Shown here one piece after another: positions 42,581 through 51,641 of a stretch of 64,000 nucleotides of DNA; the stretch's first letter is position 1; every line of letters starts with the position of its first letter. The notes under the pieces were generated by a model, which saw only the letters and a list, made by a program, of their open reading frames with translations, was not told the DNA's origin and made no database searches. Origin of the DNA: Salinispora fenicalii (GTDB lineage Bacteria; Actinomycetota; Actinomycetes; Mycobacteriales; Micromonosporaceae); assembly GCF_000514815.1 (NCBI RefSeq), contig NZ_KI911471.1, positions 124,001 to 188,000 on the forward strand, read 5' to 3'. A program made the position numbers and the translations under genes.

Positions 42581-42943
42581 GGCCGGCGGGTTCCCGGCGC
42601 CCCGGGGAGTAAACCTCGGCGCCGACGCCACCGACGCCGTCCCGCGGGCACGATGACCTGACTCGGTAACGGCCCCGCACCCTGGACTTACCCGCCGCCC
42701 CCGAGAAGCTAACCCGGCCATCGGTCGCCCCCGCGCGCCGGCTCGGCGCGCCCCCAGCGTTGAGGCAGAATGTGCCCGAACGCCCCACCGAGGGGCTTTT
42801 CAGTGACCGAGCGTACCCTCGGGGCAGCGCTGGGCGTTGACAGACGACGTGGGCCGGACCAGAGCCCGGGAGCAGTCACACGACGTACCGGAGCACTGGC
42901 TACCCTCGCAGGGAGCCAAGTCCGCGAAACAAGGATTTCCGAC

Positions 42944-43711
42944 ATGAGTGAACCCGTGCAGTTGCCGTCGCCCTGGCGGGACGTGCGCCTGACCGTGGTG
43001 GTGCCGACCTACAACGAGGTGGGCAACCTTCCGGCGCTGGTGGAACAGTTGCTCGCGCTGCCCTTGCCCGGGTTGAAGATCCTGGTGGCCGACGACAACT
43101 CGCCGGACGGCACCGGTGAGGTCGCGGACAAGCTGGCCCTCGAGCACCCGGGCCGAATCGAGGTCGTCCACCGGAGCGGGAAGGAAGGCCTGGGCCGGGC
43201 CTACGTTGACGGCATCGGCCGAGCCCTCGACGGCGGTGCCGAGTTCGTGGCGCAGATGGACGCCGACCTCTCCCACCCACCAGACGCGCTGCCGGGCATG
43301 CTGGGCGCGCTGCTGTCCACCCAGGCTGGTGTGGTGATCGGGTCCCGCTACGTGCCGGGCGGCGAGCTGGACGAGAACTGGCCACTCTACCGGCGGGCGC
43401 TGAGCGGCTGGGCGAACCTATACGTACACACCCTGCTGCGGGTACGGATCCGGGACCTCACCGCCGGTTTCAAGATTTGGCGGGCCGACGCACTGCGCGA
43501 CATCGGCCTGGAGCGGGTGCAGTCCAATGGGTACAGCTTCCAGGTGGAGATGCACTACCTGGCCACGAAGCTGGGGCACACGATCCTTGAGGTGCCGATT
43601 CGGTTCGAGGAGCGGCGAGACGGCGCCTCGAAGATGACCACCGCCACCAAGATTGAAAGTGCTCTGATGCCGTTCCGCCTACGCAGCAAGCACCGCAACG
43701 TCGAACGCTGA
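42944..43711 (+). CDS. Polyprenol monophosphomannose synthase (dolichol-phosphate mannosyltransferase family)
   Basis: This 255-residue GT2 enzyme transfers mannose from GDP-mannose to polyprenyl phosphate at the cytoplasmic face, making the lipid-linked donor for extracellular mannosyltransferases. The nucleotide-binding VVVPTYNEVGNLP and VADDNSPDGTG and the metal-binding Asp106-x-Asp108 in QMDADLSHPPD are intact. There is no attached apolipoprotein N-acyltransferase domain, as in actinomycetes where the two are separate. The ATG at 42944 was chosen over upstream codons because the family N-terminus follows it directly. It is divergent from the heptose operon, with a 220-363-base gap depending on the fusion start. 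Confidence 0.93.
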   Translation: MSEPVQLPSPWRDVRLTVVVPTYNEVGNLPALVEQLLALPLPGLKILVADDNSPDGTGEVADKLALEHPGRIEVVHRSGKEGLGRAYVDGIGRALDGGAEFVAQMDADLSHPPDALPGMLGALLSTQAGVVIGSRYVPGGELDENWPLYRRALSGWANLYVHTLLRVRIRDLTAGFKIWRADALRDIGLERVQSNGYSFQVEMHYLATKLGHTILEVPIRFEERRDGASKMTTATKIESALMPFRLRSKHRNVER

Positions 43712-43730
43712 GCTGGCCGCCGGCTCAGCG
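43706..43730. terminator. Hairpin at the end of the mannose synthase gene
   Basis: An 8-bp perfect stem (CGCTGAGC at 43706-43713, GCTCAGCG at 43723-43730) includes the stop codon and lies before the convergent oxidoreductase gene. Confidence 0.5.
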
Positions 43731-43805
43731 GTTCGGCCCGCGCTCCCATCGAGCGTCGAGACGGGCGCCGCGCCGGGCAGGGTTCGCACCGCACACCGCA
43801 TCCGG

Positions 43806-45410
43806 TCAGCGGTAGACCGCGCGCTGGGCAGCGCCGACCGTCGCCGCGTACACACCACCGGTGAGCGCGGCGTCGCGGGCCAACGCCGCCCGCGCCGCGT
43901 TCGCACCGGGCGCGCCGTGGACCCCCGCACCGGGATGCGCCGACGAACTGGCCAGAAAGAGCCGGTCAACGGGGGTGTCTGCGCGGCCGAGCCCAGGGAC
44001 CGGGCGGAAGAAGAGCTGCTGGTGGGCGGCGGCCGTGCCACCACCGAGCGCCCCGCCGATCAGGCTCGGATCGCCCGCCTCCAGGTCCGCCGGTCCCGCC
44101 ACGTGCCGGCCCACCACCAGGGCACGGAAGCCCGGGGCGGCCTCCTCCAGCACGTTTTCCATCCGCTGCACCTGCGCGGCGATCTCCTCGACCCGCCACC
44201 GCCGTCGGAACGGCAGGTGGGTATACGACCACAACGACTCCGTACCGGGGGGCGAATGGCTGGGGTCGGCCAGGGTCATCTGCCCGACCAGCAGAAACGG
44301 GTTCCGGGGGAGCTCCCCGCGGGCCAGCGCCGCCGCATAGCTGGTCAGCCCGTCGAGGTCGGCCCCGAGGTGCACGGTGCCAGCAGTGGCTACCGCCCGG
44401 TTCCGCCACGGCACCGGGGCGGAGAGCGCCCAGTCGACCTTCAGCGTCGAGCCGTCCCAGCGGAAGTGGGCCAGGTCTGCCACCAGCCGCGGCGGCAGGG
44501 CGTCGGCCCCGACAAGATCCAGATAGAGCGCGGGTGCCGGCACGTCGGCCAGCACCGCACGGCGGGCCCGCCAGAGCGCGCCATCCGCGGTCCGAACGCC
44601 CATCGCCCGTCCCCGGGCGGTCAGCACTCGATCCACCCGCGCGCCGCAGCGAATCTGGCTACCCCGGTCGGCGAGCCGGGCCACCAGAGCATCGGTGATC
44701 TGTTGGGCGCCGCCCTCCGGTACCGGCCAGCCGACCTGCTGACCAAGCATGGCCAGCAGCCACCCGTACGCCCCGGAGCCAGCCTCCTCCGGGGCCAGGT
44801 CGGTGTGCAGCGCGCAGCCGGCGAGCAGTGCCGTCCCACCCGCTCCGGTGAAGAGTTCATCGCCGAGCCGGCGTACCGGTGTCACCAACCGGCGGGCCAG
44901 CCGCAGCGCGCCAGCGACCCGCAGCCGACGTAGCAGTGTGAGGCTGCTCCGCAGCGGCGGAAAGGGGGTGGTGATGGCGTCCAGCACCGGGCCGCCCACC
45001 TGGCACCAGTCGCCGTAGGCCGTCAGCCATCGTTCCCCGTCACCGGCGGCGAAGCTCTCCAGGGAGGCGGCGGTGGTCTCCGGGTCGCGGTTGAGCACCG
45101 CCGCCCGCCCGTCCGGCAGCAGGTGCGCCAACACGTCCGGGGCATGTCGCCACCGCAGCCCGTACCGATCCAGGCCCAGCCCACGCAGCACCGGCGACGC
45201 GTAGCCAAGGGGGTAGAAGGAGCTGTAGAGGTCGCTCAGGTAGCCGGGAGCGGTCACCTGGGCTGACCGGACCGCGCCGCCGGGAGCCCCGGTCGCCTCC
45301 AGCACGAGCACATCCCAACCGGCGTCCGCAAGCAGATTGGCGGCCACCAGGCCGTTGTGGCCCGCTCCGACGACGATGGCGTCCGGCGACGCCACATCGA
45401 TTCGACTCAC
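43806..45410 (-). CDS. FAD-dependent oxidoreductase of the phytoene desaturase (CrtI) type
   Basis: This 534-residue flavoprotein has the dinucleotide-binding fold at its N-terminus (VVGAGHNGLVAANLLADAG) followed by EATGAPGGAVRS, the usual second ribose and flavin motif of the CrtI/protoporphyrinogen-oxidase group. The C-terminal flavin-contact region is HPGAGVHGAPGANAAR. No crtB or other carotenoid gene is near, so a carotenoid substrate is not supported by context. It is divergent from an aldehyde dehydrogenase gene 72 bases away. The start is ATG 45410. Confidence 0.9.
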   Translation of the reverse strand: MSRIDVASPDAIVVGAGHNGLVAANLLADAGWDVLVLEATGAPGGAVRSAQVTAPGYLSDLYSSFYPLGYASPVLRGLGLDRYGLRWRHAPDVLAHLLPDGRAAVLNRDPETTAASLESFAAGDGERWLTAYGDWCQVGGPVLDAITTPFPPLRSSLTLLRRLRVAGALRLARRLVTPVRRLGDELFTGAGGTALLAGCALHTDLAPEEAGSGAYGWLLAMLGQQVGWPVPEGGAQQITDALVARLADRGSQIRCGARVDRVLTARGRAMGVRTADGALWRARRAVLADVPAPALYLDLVGADALPPRLVADLAHFRWDGSTLKVDWALSAPVPWRNRAVATAGTVHLGADLDGLTSYAAALARGELPRNPFLLVGQMTLADPSHSPPGTESLWSYTHLPFRRRWRVEEIAAQVQRMENVLEEAAPGFRALVVGRHVAGPADLEAGDPSLIGGALGGGTAAAHQQLFFRPVPGLGRADTPVDRLFLASSSAHPGAGVHGAPGANAARAALARDAALTGGVYAATVGAAQRAVYR

Positions 45411-45482
45411 TCGATCATGCTAGCCGGCGACAATCAGGACGAATAGCGTTTGCCCGGGGCTGCCCGGGGCATTCACCGCCGC

Positions 45483-46916
45483 ATGTACACGGTTGCTCAG
45501 CTCATCGGTGGGGTGTGGGGGGCGGGCGGCGAAGGGGGCGACCTGGTCGTCCACGACCCGGCCGACGGCACTGCGGTCAGCTCGGTGCCGGTGGCGACGG
45601 CGGAAGAGGTACGCAAGGCGGTGGCGGCGGCGCGGGACGCCGCCACCGAGTGGGCCAGAACACCTCTGGCGGAGCGGGCCGCCGCCCTCCACCAGGCCGC
45701 GGACGCGGTGGCGGCAGCCGCCGCCGAGCTGGCGCAGGCCACCACCGCGGAGATGGGCAAACCGCTCGCGGACGCGCGGGGCGGGGTGGACGCGGGCGTG
45801 GGTACCTTGCGCCAATACGCCGAGCTGGCACCGATCCGCGGTGGACGGACCCTACACGGCGCCGCTGAGGCGATCGACTTCATGCTGCCGCAGCCCCGCG
45901 GTGTGGTCGCCGCGATCACCCCCTGGAACGACCCGGTCGCGGTCTCCTGTGGCCTGCTCGGCGCGGCGCTGGTCACCGGCAACGTGGTGCTCTACAAGCC
46001 CAGCGAACGGACTCCGGCGACCGGGTGGCTGCTGGCGAAGGCGGTGGACGCGGCGTTGCCGCCCGGGGTGCTCTCGCTGCTGACCGGGGGCCCCGAGGTG
46101 GGCGCGGCGCTGGCCGCCCAGCCGGTGGACGTGCTCGCCCACGTCGGATCGACCGCCACCGGCCGGGCGATCGCCGCCGCGGCGGCCCGGACCGGGGCGA
46201 AGGTGCTACTGGAAAACGGTGGCTGCGACCCACTCATCGTTGACGCGGACGTGGACCCGCTGTGGGCAGCCGAGCAGGCGGGCATCGGCGCGTTCGCCAA
46301 CGCCGGCCAGATCTGCGTCGCCGTGGAGCGGATCTACGTACATCGGGATGTGGCCGAGGACTTCGTGGATGCCCTGATCGAACGGGCGCAGGCCCTGCGT
46401 ACCGGCCCGGGTGCCGATCCGGCGACCGAGCTGGGCCCGTTGGTTGACCGGCGACACCGAGACTACGTGCACGGGCAGATCACGGCCGCGGTGGCGCAGG
46501 GAGCCCAGCTTCGGATCGGCGGCACGCTACCGGATGGGCCGGGCGCCTTCTACCCGGCGACGGTGATCACGGACTGCCGGCAGGACATGCCCCTGATCCG
46601 CGAGGAGACCTTCGCCCCGGTCGCCCCGGTCATGGTGGTCGACTCGTTTTCGGAGGCCCTTCGGTGCGCGGCCGACTCGTCGTACGGGCTCGCTGCGACT
46701 GTGCTGACGGCATCGATGAGTCATGCGCAGCGCGCCTGCCGGGACCTCCCGGTCGGCACCGTGAAGATCAATGCAGTCTTCGGCGGGGCACCGGGTGGGG
46801 CCGCACATCCGCGTCGGGGCAGCGGGCAGGGCTTCGGGTACGGGCCGGAGTTGCTTGACGAGTTCACCGCCACCAAGGTGGTTCACCTCCAGGCGCCGGG
46901 CGGCGGACACTGGTGA
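45483..46916 (+). CDS. Aldehyde dehydrogenase family protein
   Basis: This 477-residue NAD(P)-dependent dehydrogenase has catalytic Cys278 in NAGQICVAVE and general-base Glu244 in VLLENGGCDP. Most family members read ELGGKxP at the latter site; here the leucine and lysine are replaced by Asn and Cys, which may alter the pocket. Cofactor residues in ITPWNDPV and YKPSERTP are present. The ATG at 45483 gives the usual N-terminus. The divergent flavin oxidoreductase might form a pathway with it. A hairpin terminator follows at 46933-46956. Confidence 0.92.
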   Translation: MYTVAQLIGGVWGAGGEGGDLVVHDPADGTAVSSVPVATAEEVRKAVAAARDAATEWARTPLAERAAALHQAADAVAAAAAELAQATTAEMGKPLADARGGVDAGVGTLRQYAELAPIRGGRTLHGAAEAIDFMLPQPRGVVAAITPWNDPVAVSCGLLGAALVTGNVVLYKPSERTPATGWLLAKAVDAALPPGVLSLLTGGPEVGAALAAQPVDVLAHVGSTATGRAIAAAAARTGAKVLLENGGCDPLIVDADVDPLWAAEQAGIGAFANAGQICVAVERIYVHRDVAEDFVDALIERAQALRTGPGADPATELGPLVDRRHRDYVHGQITAAVAQGAQLRIGGTLPDGPGAFYPATVITDCRQDMPLIREETFAPVAPVMVVDSFSEALRCAADSSYGLAATVLTASMSHAQRACRDLPVGTVKINAVFGGAPGGAAHPRRGSGQGFGYGPELLDEFTATKVVHLQAPGGGHW

Positions 46917-46932
46917 GGTGGGCCGCCCGGCG

Positions 46933-46956
46933 CCGGGCCGTGGGCTTACGGCCCGG
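46933..46956. terminator. Hairpin between convergent aldehyde dehydrogenase and ChaB/Rho-N genes
   Basis: A perfect 9-bp stem (CCGGGCCGT at 46933-46941 with ACGGCCCGG at 46948-46956) with a 6-base loop fills the 60-base gap. Confidence 0.7.
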
Positions 46957-46976
46957 TCCCGCTGCCAGACCTGGGC

Positions 46977-47390
46977 CTAGCGGCTCCGGCCCCGCTGCCG
47001 GGCCTGGGCGGTCCGCCGGTTGTTCGCCTTCTCGATCGCCTGCACCAGTTCCGGCTTGGTCATGGTGGATCGGCCGGAGATGTCGAGTTTGCGGGCGACC
47101 CGCAACAGGTGGTCCTTGCTGGCGTTCGCGTCAACGCCCCCCGCGGTCGCCGCGCGGCGCTGGGGACCACCACCGGCGGCCTGCCGGTCGCTTGGACCCT
47201 TATGGCCCTTCGGCTCCCAGTGGTCGCCGACCTTCTCGAACTCGTTCTTGACCGCCGCGAACGCGGTCCGGCTGGCCCGCTCCCCCTCGCCGTACGTCTG
47301 CAGGGCCGAGTCGTGGGTCTTCTCCCAGGTCCGCTGCGCCTTGTCTGGGGAGCGTCGCAGCGTGCTGGGCATATCCTCCCGCCCGGGCAT
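46977..47390 (-). CDS. ChaB-like protein with C-terminal Rho-N/SAP-type domain
   Basis: This 137-residue protein has two parts. An N-terminal ChaB-like segment (PSTLRRSPDKAQRTWEKTHD and AFAAVKNEFEKVGDHW) is followed by a basic linker. Then comes a helix-extended-loop-helix near the end (KDHLLRVARKLDISGRSTMTKPELVQAI, recognised from DHLLRVARKLDI and MTKPELVQAI), as in Rho N-terminal domains that bind nucleic acid. The tail is Arg-rich. The role is not known; ChaB-type proteins are small and often stress-linked. I chose ATG 47390, which has GGAGGAGGATCG upstream; ATG 47408 or 47372 are alternatives. Confidence 0.82.
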   Translation of the reverse strand: MPGREDMPSTLRRSPDKAQRTWEKTHDSALQTYGEGERASRTAFAAVKNEFEKVGDHWEPKGHKGPSDRQAAGGGPQRRAATAGGVDANASKDHLLRVARKLDISGRSTMTKPELVQAIEKANNRRTAQARQRGRSR

Positions 47391-47502
47391 CTCGATCCTC
47401 CTCCGCATCGATGGGTCTCCAGTGATCTTTCCCCACGGCCGATGCGACAAACCGGAGCTGGCCCGGGTTTACCCCCGGAGCCCGTCGGGTAGCGCAGAAG
47501 AC

Positions 47503-47919
47503 ATGGAACGCGGCAGCAGCAAGCACGGACCGAGGCTCGACGACGAGATGGAGAGCGAGGTCAGCGGCCTCGTACAGGGTCCGGGGGCGGGCGGATCGCG
47601 GGTTAACGAGTCCCGTCAGCCGGAGCCGGCGGGCGAGGACCAACCGGAGCCCACGACAGCGCCGGGCGGCGCGCTGCGCAGCGGCAACCCGCAGGGCATG
47701 AGCTCCGATGATGTCGAGGCTCGTAGCCGGCTCGGACGGTTCATCACGATGACCGCTCTGCCGGGCGACCGCGAGACCTTGGTCGCCAACGCACGGGACA
47801 ACGACGCTCCGGCTGACCTGGTCGCCGAGCTGGAACGCCTGCCCACGGGAACCCGCTACCAGACGGTCTCGGAGATCTGGGCCGCGCTCGGCCACCGCAA
47901 CGAAACGACCCGCTGGTAA
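47503..47919 (+). CDS. DUF2795-domain protein
   Basis: This 138-residue hydrophilic protein has a disordered N-terminal half rich in Gly, Pro, Glu and Ser. The C-terminal DUF2795-like domain (about residues 75-136) contains FITMTALPGDRETLVANA and LERLPTGTRYQTVSEIWAALG. The function is unknown. The frame is open upstream, but ATG 47503 begins the sensible protein. It diverges from the ChaB-like gene across a 112-base gap, and both may share stress control. A separate SRPBCC gene follows 47 bases later on the same strand. Confidence 0.78.
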   Translation: MERGSSKHGPRLDDEMESEVSGLVQGPGAGGSRVNESRQPEPAGEDQPEPTTAPGGALRSGNPQGMSSDDVEARSRLGRFITMTALPGDRETLVANARDNDAPADLVAELERLPTGTRYQTVSEIWAALGHRNETTRW

Positions 47920-47966
47920 CCGGGCCGTCACCCGGCCCGCGCCGCCACGGCGGGGAGGAGGAGCTG

Positions 47967-48428
47967 ATGAGTGGTGTCATGGAATACGTGGACGTCTCCG
48001 TCCCGGTCCGCACCGCCTACGACCAGTGGACTCAGTTCGAGGAGTTCCCACACTTCATGGAGGGGGTACAGGAGGTGCGGCACCTCTCCCCGACGATGAC
48101 CCACTGGACCGTGGAGATCTCCGGGGTGCGGCGCGAGTTCGACGCCGAGATCACGGAGCAACTCCCGGACGAGCGGGTCGCGTGGCGCTCGATCGGCGGC
48201 ACCCAGCACGCGGGGGTGGTCACCTTCCACCGGTTGGACGAACACACCAGCCGGGTCACGCTACAGCTCGAGTTCGAGCCGAGTGGTGCGGTGGAGCACG
48301 CCGGCGACACGCTCGGCGTCGTTGACCACCGGGCCAAGGGCGACCTGGAACGGTTCAAGCATTTCATCGAAGAGCGCAACCAGGCGACCGGCGCCTGGCG
48401 GGGCAAGGTCGACCGCCCGCAGCCCTAA
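47967..48428 (+). CDS. SRPBCC-family (polyketide cyclase/dehydrase-like) protein
   Basis: This 153-residue protein has the START/SRPBCC hydrophobic-pocket fold, recognisable from EYVDVSVPVRTAYDQWTQFE at the N-terminus, FMEGVQEVRHL and the long C-terminal helix DLERFKHFIEERN. Such proteins bind lipids or aromatic molecules; the chromosomal stand-alone type is often annotated as cyclase without a known substrate. ATG 47967 is preceded by GGGGAGGAGGAGC. A perfect 17-bp terminator follows. Confidence 0.88.
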   Translation: MSGVMEYVDVSVPVRTAYDQWTQFEEFPHFMEGVQEVRHLSPTMTHWTVEISGVRREFDAEITEQLPDERVAWRSIGGTQHAGVVTFHRLDEHTSRVTLQLEFEPSGAVEHAGDTLGVVDHRAKGDLERFKHFIEERNQATGAWRGKVDRPQP

Positions 48429-48440
48429 CCCAGAACGCTC

Positions 48441-48481
48441 CCCGCCGACGGCCCCCGCCACCGACGGGGGCCGTCGGCGGG
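48441..48481 (+). terminator. Strong terminator after the SRPBCC gene
   Basis: A perfect 17-bp stem (48441-48457 with 48465-48481) with a 7-base loop begins 12 bases after the stop codon. It is the strongest hairpin in the window. Confidence 0.85.
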
Positions 48482-48516
48482 TTTCGCGCGGGGTGAAGTC
48501 GGGTACCGCCGGAGGT

Positions 48517-48774
48517 ATGACCGACGACAAGGCGTGGCGTGACGAGGAGCGGACTCCCCTGGCGGAGTTGGACCGGGCCATCGCTCGTTCGGCGATGGAC
48601 GGCCAAGCCGACGACGTAACCGCAAACGACGCCGGAGAGGAGGCCGCGTTCGGGCACGGACCCCAGGCAGTGGACCGCGGCGGCCAGGCGGCCGGGACCG
48701 GCCGGGAACCGACCGACCCGGACCGGGCCTACCGCCCGTCCACAACCGGACGAACCGGACCGGACACCATGTGA
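48517..48774 (+). CDS. Small hydrophilic hypothetical protein
   Basis: This 85-residue acidic and polar protein (MTDDKAWRDEERTPLAELD) has no membrane segment or recognised domain; the C-terminal half is low-complexity Gly/Thr/Pro. A GGAGG lies directly against the ATG, closer than usual, so the true start may differ. A 13-bp hairpin follows at 48827-48859. It is probably a real but unrecognised gene. Confidence 0.55.
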   Translation: MTDDKAWRDEERTPLAELDRAIARSAMDGQADDVTANDAGEEAAFGHGPQAVDRGGQAAGTGREPTDPDRAYRPSTTGRTGPDTM

Positions 48775-48826
48775 TCTCGAACACCGACCTTCGTCCACCG
48801 GGGTCGGTTCTCGCGACCGGCCCGGT

Positions 48827-48859
48827 GCCGGTGCGTCCCCGCCAACGGGACGCACCGGC
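48827..48859 (+). terminator. Hairpin after the small hydrophilic protein gene
   Basis: A perfect 13-bp stem (GCCGGTGCGTCCC at 48827-48839 with GGGACGCACCGGC at 48847-48859) with a 7-base loop lies 53 bases after the stop codon. Confidence 0.75.
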
Positions 48860-49008
48860 GGTGGTGCGAGCGCTGACACACCCCTCGGTAGGCCCCATCT
48901 CACCTCGGCAGGACCGGGATACCGACCCGGGTCGGCCAACCGGTCGAGGAACACCGTCGCTGACCGGGCGAGGTCAACCGCCCGTTCCGCGGGTTAATCT
49001 CGTTCCCC

Positions 49009-49386
49009 ATGCGCGCACCGTTGGAACGGGTCAACCCCCGCATGCTTGTTGACGCCGCCCGCTCGACGCTGGCGTCGCTGTCCAGCACCGTGGGCACCGA
49101 CGGCCTGGCTGCGGCGGCTGCGCGGCCCGGGCTCCTCGCCCTCGTCGACCAGCACGCCGCGGCGGTCCGGGACAGCCTCGACGGAGATCGCCGGCCGCTC
49201 ACCGTCGCTGCCCTGGCCGGCTACACGGAGGGGATCCGCGCCGCTGCCCGGGAGCACGACTGGCATCCGCCGGCTGGGCCGGTCGACTGGGCGGCGCCGG
49301 ACTGGCTCCTCACCCGCCTACTCGCGGTCGCCGCCCTGGCCCGATCCCTGGACGCTCCCCGGCCGGCCCCGCTCCCGCCGCTCTGA
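49009..49386 (+). CDS. DUF6401-like small protein
   Basis: This 125-residue Ala-rich helical protein contains STLASLSSTVGTDGLAAAAA and PGLLALVDQHAAAVRD, which resemble the Micromonosporaceae DUF6401 family, sometimes annotated as associated with natural-product synthesis. No biosynthetic gene cluster surrounds it. It has no signal peptide or membrane segment. The start is ATG 49009. A hairpin follows at 49394-49424 before the convergent channel gene. Confidence 0.7.
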   Translation: MRAPLERVNPRMLVDAARSTLASLSSTVGTDGLAAAAARPGLLALVDQHAAAVRDSLDGDRRPLTVAALAGYTEGIRAAAREHDWHPPAGPVDWAAPDWLLTRLLAVAALARSLDAPRPAPLPPL

Positions 49387-49393
49387 ACCGAAT

Positions 49394-49424
49394 CGGGGGT
49401 GGCCACCCGCGGCGACCACCCCCG
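49394..49424. terminator. Hairpin between convergent DUF6401-like and CmpX-like genes
   Basis: A 9-bp perfect stem (CGGGGGTGG at 49394-49402 with CCACCCCCG at 49416-49424) with a 13-base loop. Confidence 0.6.
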
Positions 49425-49439
49425 TCCTCCGGTCGCCGC

Positions 49440-50303
49440 TCAACGGTCGAACTGTTGGGTCTCGTCGCCCGTACCGCCCGACTTGCGACCACCGCTACCC
49501 GCGGTCGCCGCCTCGTGGGTCTTCTCCTGCGTCCGTTCCCGTTCGCGCCCGGTCCGATCGGCCATCTGCCGTTCGACGTCGCTACGGCCGGCTCCCTGGG
49601 CCTGCCGGTGCTGCTGGACGGCCCGACCTTCCTCGGCCATCCGGTTCAGCCAGCCCTCCCAGCGGCTCTGCATCGGCTTGACCAGACCACCACCGACACC
49701 CACGATCAGGATGCCGGCCACCGTGGCGAGCACGGCGATCAGCACCGGCGTGGTCACCGTGGTGGCGATGCCGACCTGGTTCAGCGCCGCGATCACACCG
49801 AGGGCCAGGATGAAGACGGCCGCCGCGTCGGCCAGGACCCGGCCGTACGTCAGACCGCCGAGCGCACCGCTGACGAGGTCGCGGACCGCGCTCGCAATGG
49901 CCGCGGCCACCACGACGATGACGATCGCCACGAACGCCCGCGGAATCCAAGCCACCACACCACTGATCAGGTCACTGATCGCGTTGGGTCCCCACACCCC
50001 GAACGCGAACTGCAGCGTGAACAGCAGTACGGCGTAGTACGCAAGCCGCGCGAGGATGTCGCTGGCGTCGTACTTGGTGCGCGCCAGGGCGCGTTTGATG
50101 CCGCCACGCTCCACGGCGCGGTCGAAGTTCACCCGCTCCAGCGCCGCGTCCACCGCTTTGAGGACGGCTCGGGCGATGAGCCATCCGATCACGAGGATCA
50201 CGATGAACGCGACGGCTCTCGGTATGAACAACAGCACCGCCCGCCACATATCGGTCACGGCGGCCCCGATGTCGACCTGCCGTACCGCGAGGGTTTCCGG
50301 CAT
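49440..50303 (-). CDS. CmpX-like membrane protein with conserved TM helix repeats
   Basis: This 287-residue membrane protein has at least five hydrophobic segments and two copies of the mechanosensitive-channel helix pattern (VIGWLIARAVLKAVDAALERV and a later AIASAVRDLVSGALGGLTYG). It lacks the MscS beta domain and ends in a long charged Gln/Arg/Glu-rich tail of about 75 residues. Proteins of this type are annotated as small-conductance channel relatives such as CmpX. ATG 50303 has the strong site GAAGGAGGG; an upstream in-frame ATG at 50348 is less likely. Confidence 0.85.
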   Translation of the reverse strand: MPETLAVRQVDIGAAVTDMWRAVLLFIPRAVAFIVILVIGWLIARAVLKAVDAALERVNFDRAVERGGIKRALARTKYDASDILARLAYYAVLLFTLQFAFGVWGPNAISDLISGVVAWIPRAFVAIVIVVVAAAIASAVRDLVSGALGGLTYGRVLADAAAVFILALGVIAALNQVGIATTVTTPVLIAVLATVAGILIVGVGGGLVKPMQSRWEGWLNRMAEEGRAVQQHRQAQGAGRSDVERQMADRTGRERERTQEKTHEAATAGSGGRKSGGTGDETQQFDR

Positions 50304-50558
50304 GATGCCCTCCTTCGCATGGACTACCTCGCGCGCATACCCCGTCACCGCAGCGGCACTCCGCAGCGGTCCTCGGCGTTTTCCGACCGTCGCCGGGTCG
50401 CCTTGACCTGACCCGAAGACCGTTCCGGTTAGCCGTTGCCCGCCGAACCCGTCCTGGGGATGCGGGGAGACCGGACGCGCACCGGGAACACGCCACCACG
50501 GGAAGACGATCTTGTTACGCTGACGAAGTCCGACGCCACGGCGGGCAGCGGCGCTGCC

Positions 50559-51521
50559 TTACTGGTCGGCCTGGCGCGCGAGAAGGGCACGGGCCAGGTC
50601 GTGGCCGGAGCGCCAGGCGGTCTGGGCGCGGGGCGGGCCAAAGGCGTCACCGGCCAGCCCGATCCCGTCGGCGTCCAGGTGATACGTCGCCGTCACTGCC
50701 ACGGTCGGCCGCGCGTACCTCCACCGGTGCACGTACCGCTCCTCGGCCGACATCGGCAATGCGAGCAGGTCCCGAACGGCCAGCTCGATGGCGGAGGCAG
50801 CAGCGGCGGGCCGAGCCAGGTGCGCGGCGGCGAATTCCGGGGTGGTGTGCGCGACGAGAACCGGTGCTCCGTCACCCCGACGGTCACCGTCATCACAGAC
50901 CAGTGCAAGCACCGGATGGTCGTTGACGAAGGCACCGCGTAGTCCGCCCCAACAGCGTTCCGGGAAGCGCAGCATCGCGGCGAGCGACGGCGACCAGCCC
51001 TGGGCTCGCGTGGCCCGGGTCGCGGCGGTCAGGGCCGGATCCAGCAGTGGCGCCGCCTGCGGTCCGGGCATGGCCAGCACCACCGCCGCGCAGGGCTGCC
51101 CATCCACGGTCGGGCCGGGTCCGACGCTGCGCACCGGACGGCCGAGGCTCACCGGCAAATCCTGGGCGAGCTGCTCCACCAGCGAGCGCAGCCCGCGGGG
51201 CGCGGCCCAGCGCATGGGCCCCACCACCTCCCGCCGGCCTCCGCCACGGTACGCGAGGAAGGTGTCGGTCCACTCGCGGGCCAGGCTCGCGGCCTGCCAC
51301 TGCCGCATCACCGCGGCGAAGCCCGGGTCGCTGACCGTTAGGTACGCGGCGCCCAGGTCTACCGGGCGCCCCGCGAAGCGTCGGCTGGCCATCCGTCCGC
51401 CGGCCACCCGCCCACGTTCGCGAAGCTGCACCGGTACGCCCGAGCGGGCCAGTTCACGGGCGCAAGCCGTCCCGGCCAGACCCGCACCGATCACCACCAC
51501 GCCTGCAGCTTTCCCGGGCAC
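50559..51521 (-). CDS. FAD-dependent amine oxidase-like protein (renalase type)
   Basis: This 320-residue flavoprotein opens with VVVIGAGLAGTACARELARSG and RGRVAGGRMASRR, the dinucleotide fold and GG motif of the amine oxidase group. The C-terminal flavin motif appears as GIGLAGDAFGPP. At 320 residues it is of the short renalase-like kind that lacks the large substrate domain of monoamine oxidases. The substrate is unknown and the gene stands alone. It starts at 51521. Confidence 0.87.
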   Translation of the reverse strand: MPGKAAGVVVIGAGLAGTACARELARSGVPVQLRERGRVAGGRMASRRFAGRPVDLGAAYLTVSDPGFAAVMRQWQAASLAREWTDTFLAYRGGGRREVVGPMRWAAPRGLRSLVEQLAQDLPVSLGRPVRSVGPGPTVDGQPCAAVVLAMPGPQAAPLLDPALTAATRATRAQGWSPSLAAMLRFPERCWGGLRGAFVNDHPVLALVCDDGDRRGDGAPVLVAHTTPEFAAAHLARPAAAASAIELAVRDLLALPMSAEERYVHRWRYARPTVAVTATYHLDADGIGLAGDAFGPPRAQTAWRSGHDLARALLARQADQ

Positions 51522-51641
51522 CGGTCGAGCCTACTGGTCACCGGTGCGCCGCCACCGCTGGTTCGGGCTCACCGGGGGCACGAGCACGGGTTACCCCCTC
51601 AGCCAACGGGGAACATGGATGGTTGACGAAGGAGGAGGCTC

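Noticed and set aside
42581..42721. Extra N-terminal ~47 residues of the GmhB-GT9 fusion
   Set aside because: The stretch is Arg/Gly/Ser/Ala low-complexity and GmhB homologues begin just before the DxD motif; kept only as an alternative start.
49009..49386. Evidence for a natural-product gene cluster from the DUF6401-like protein
   Set aside because: No polyketide, peptide-synthetase or tailoring genes surround it; the annotation of that family is by association only.
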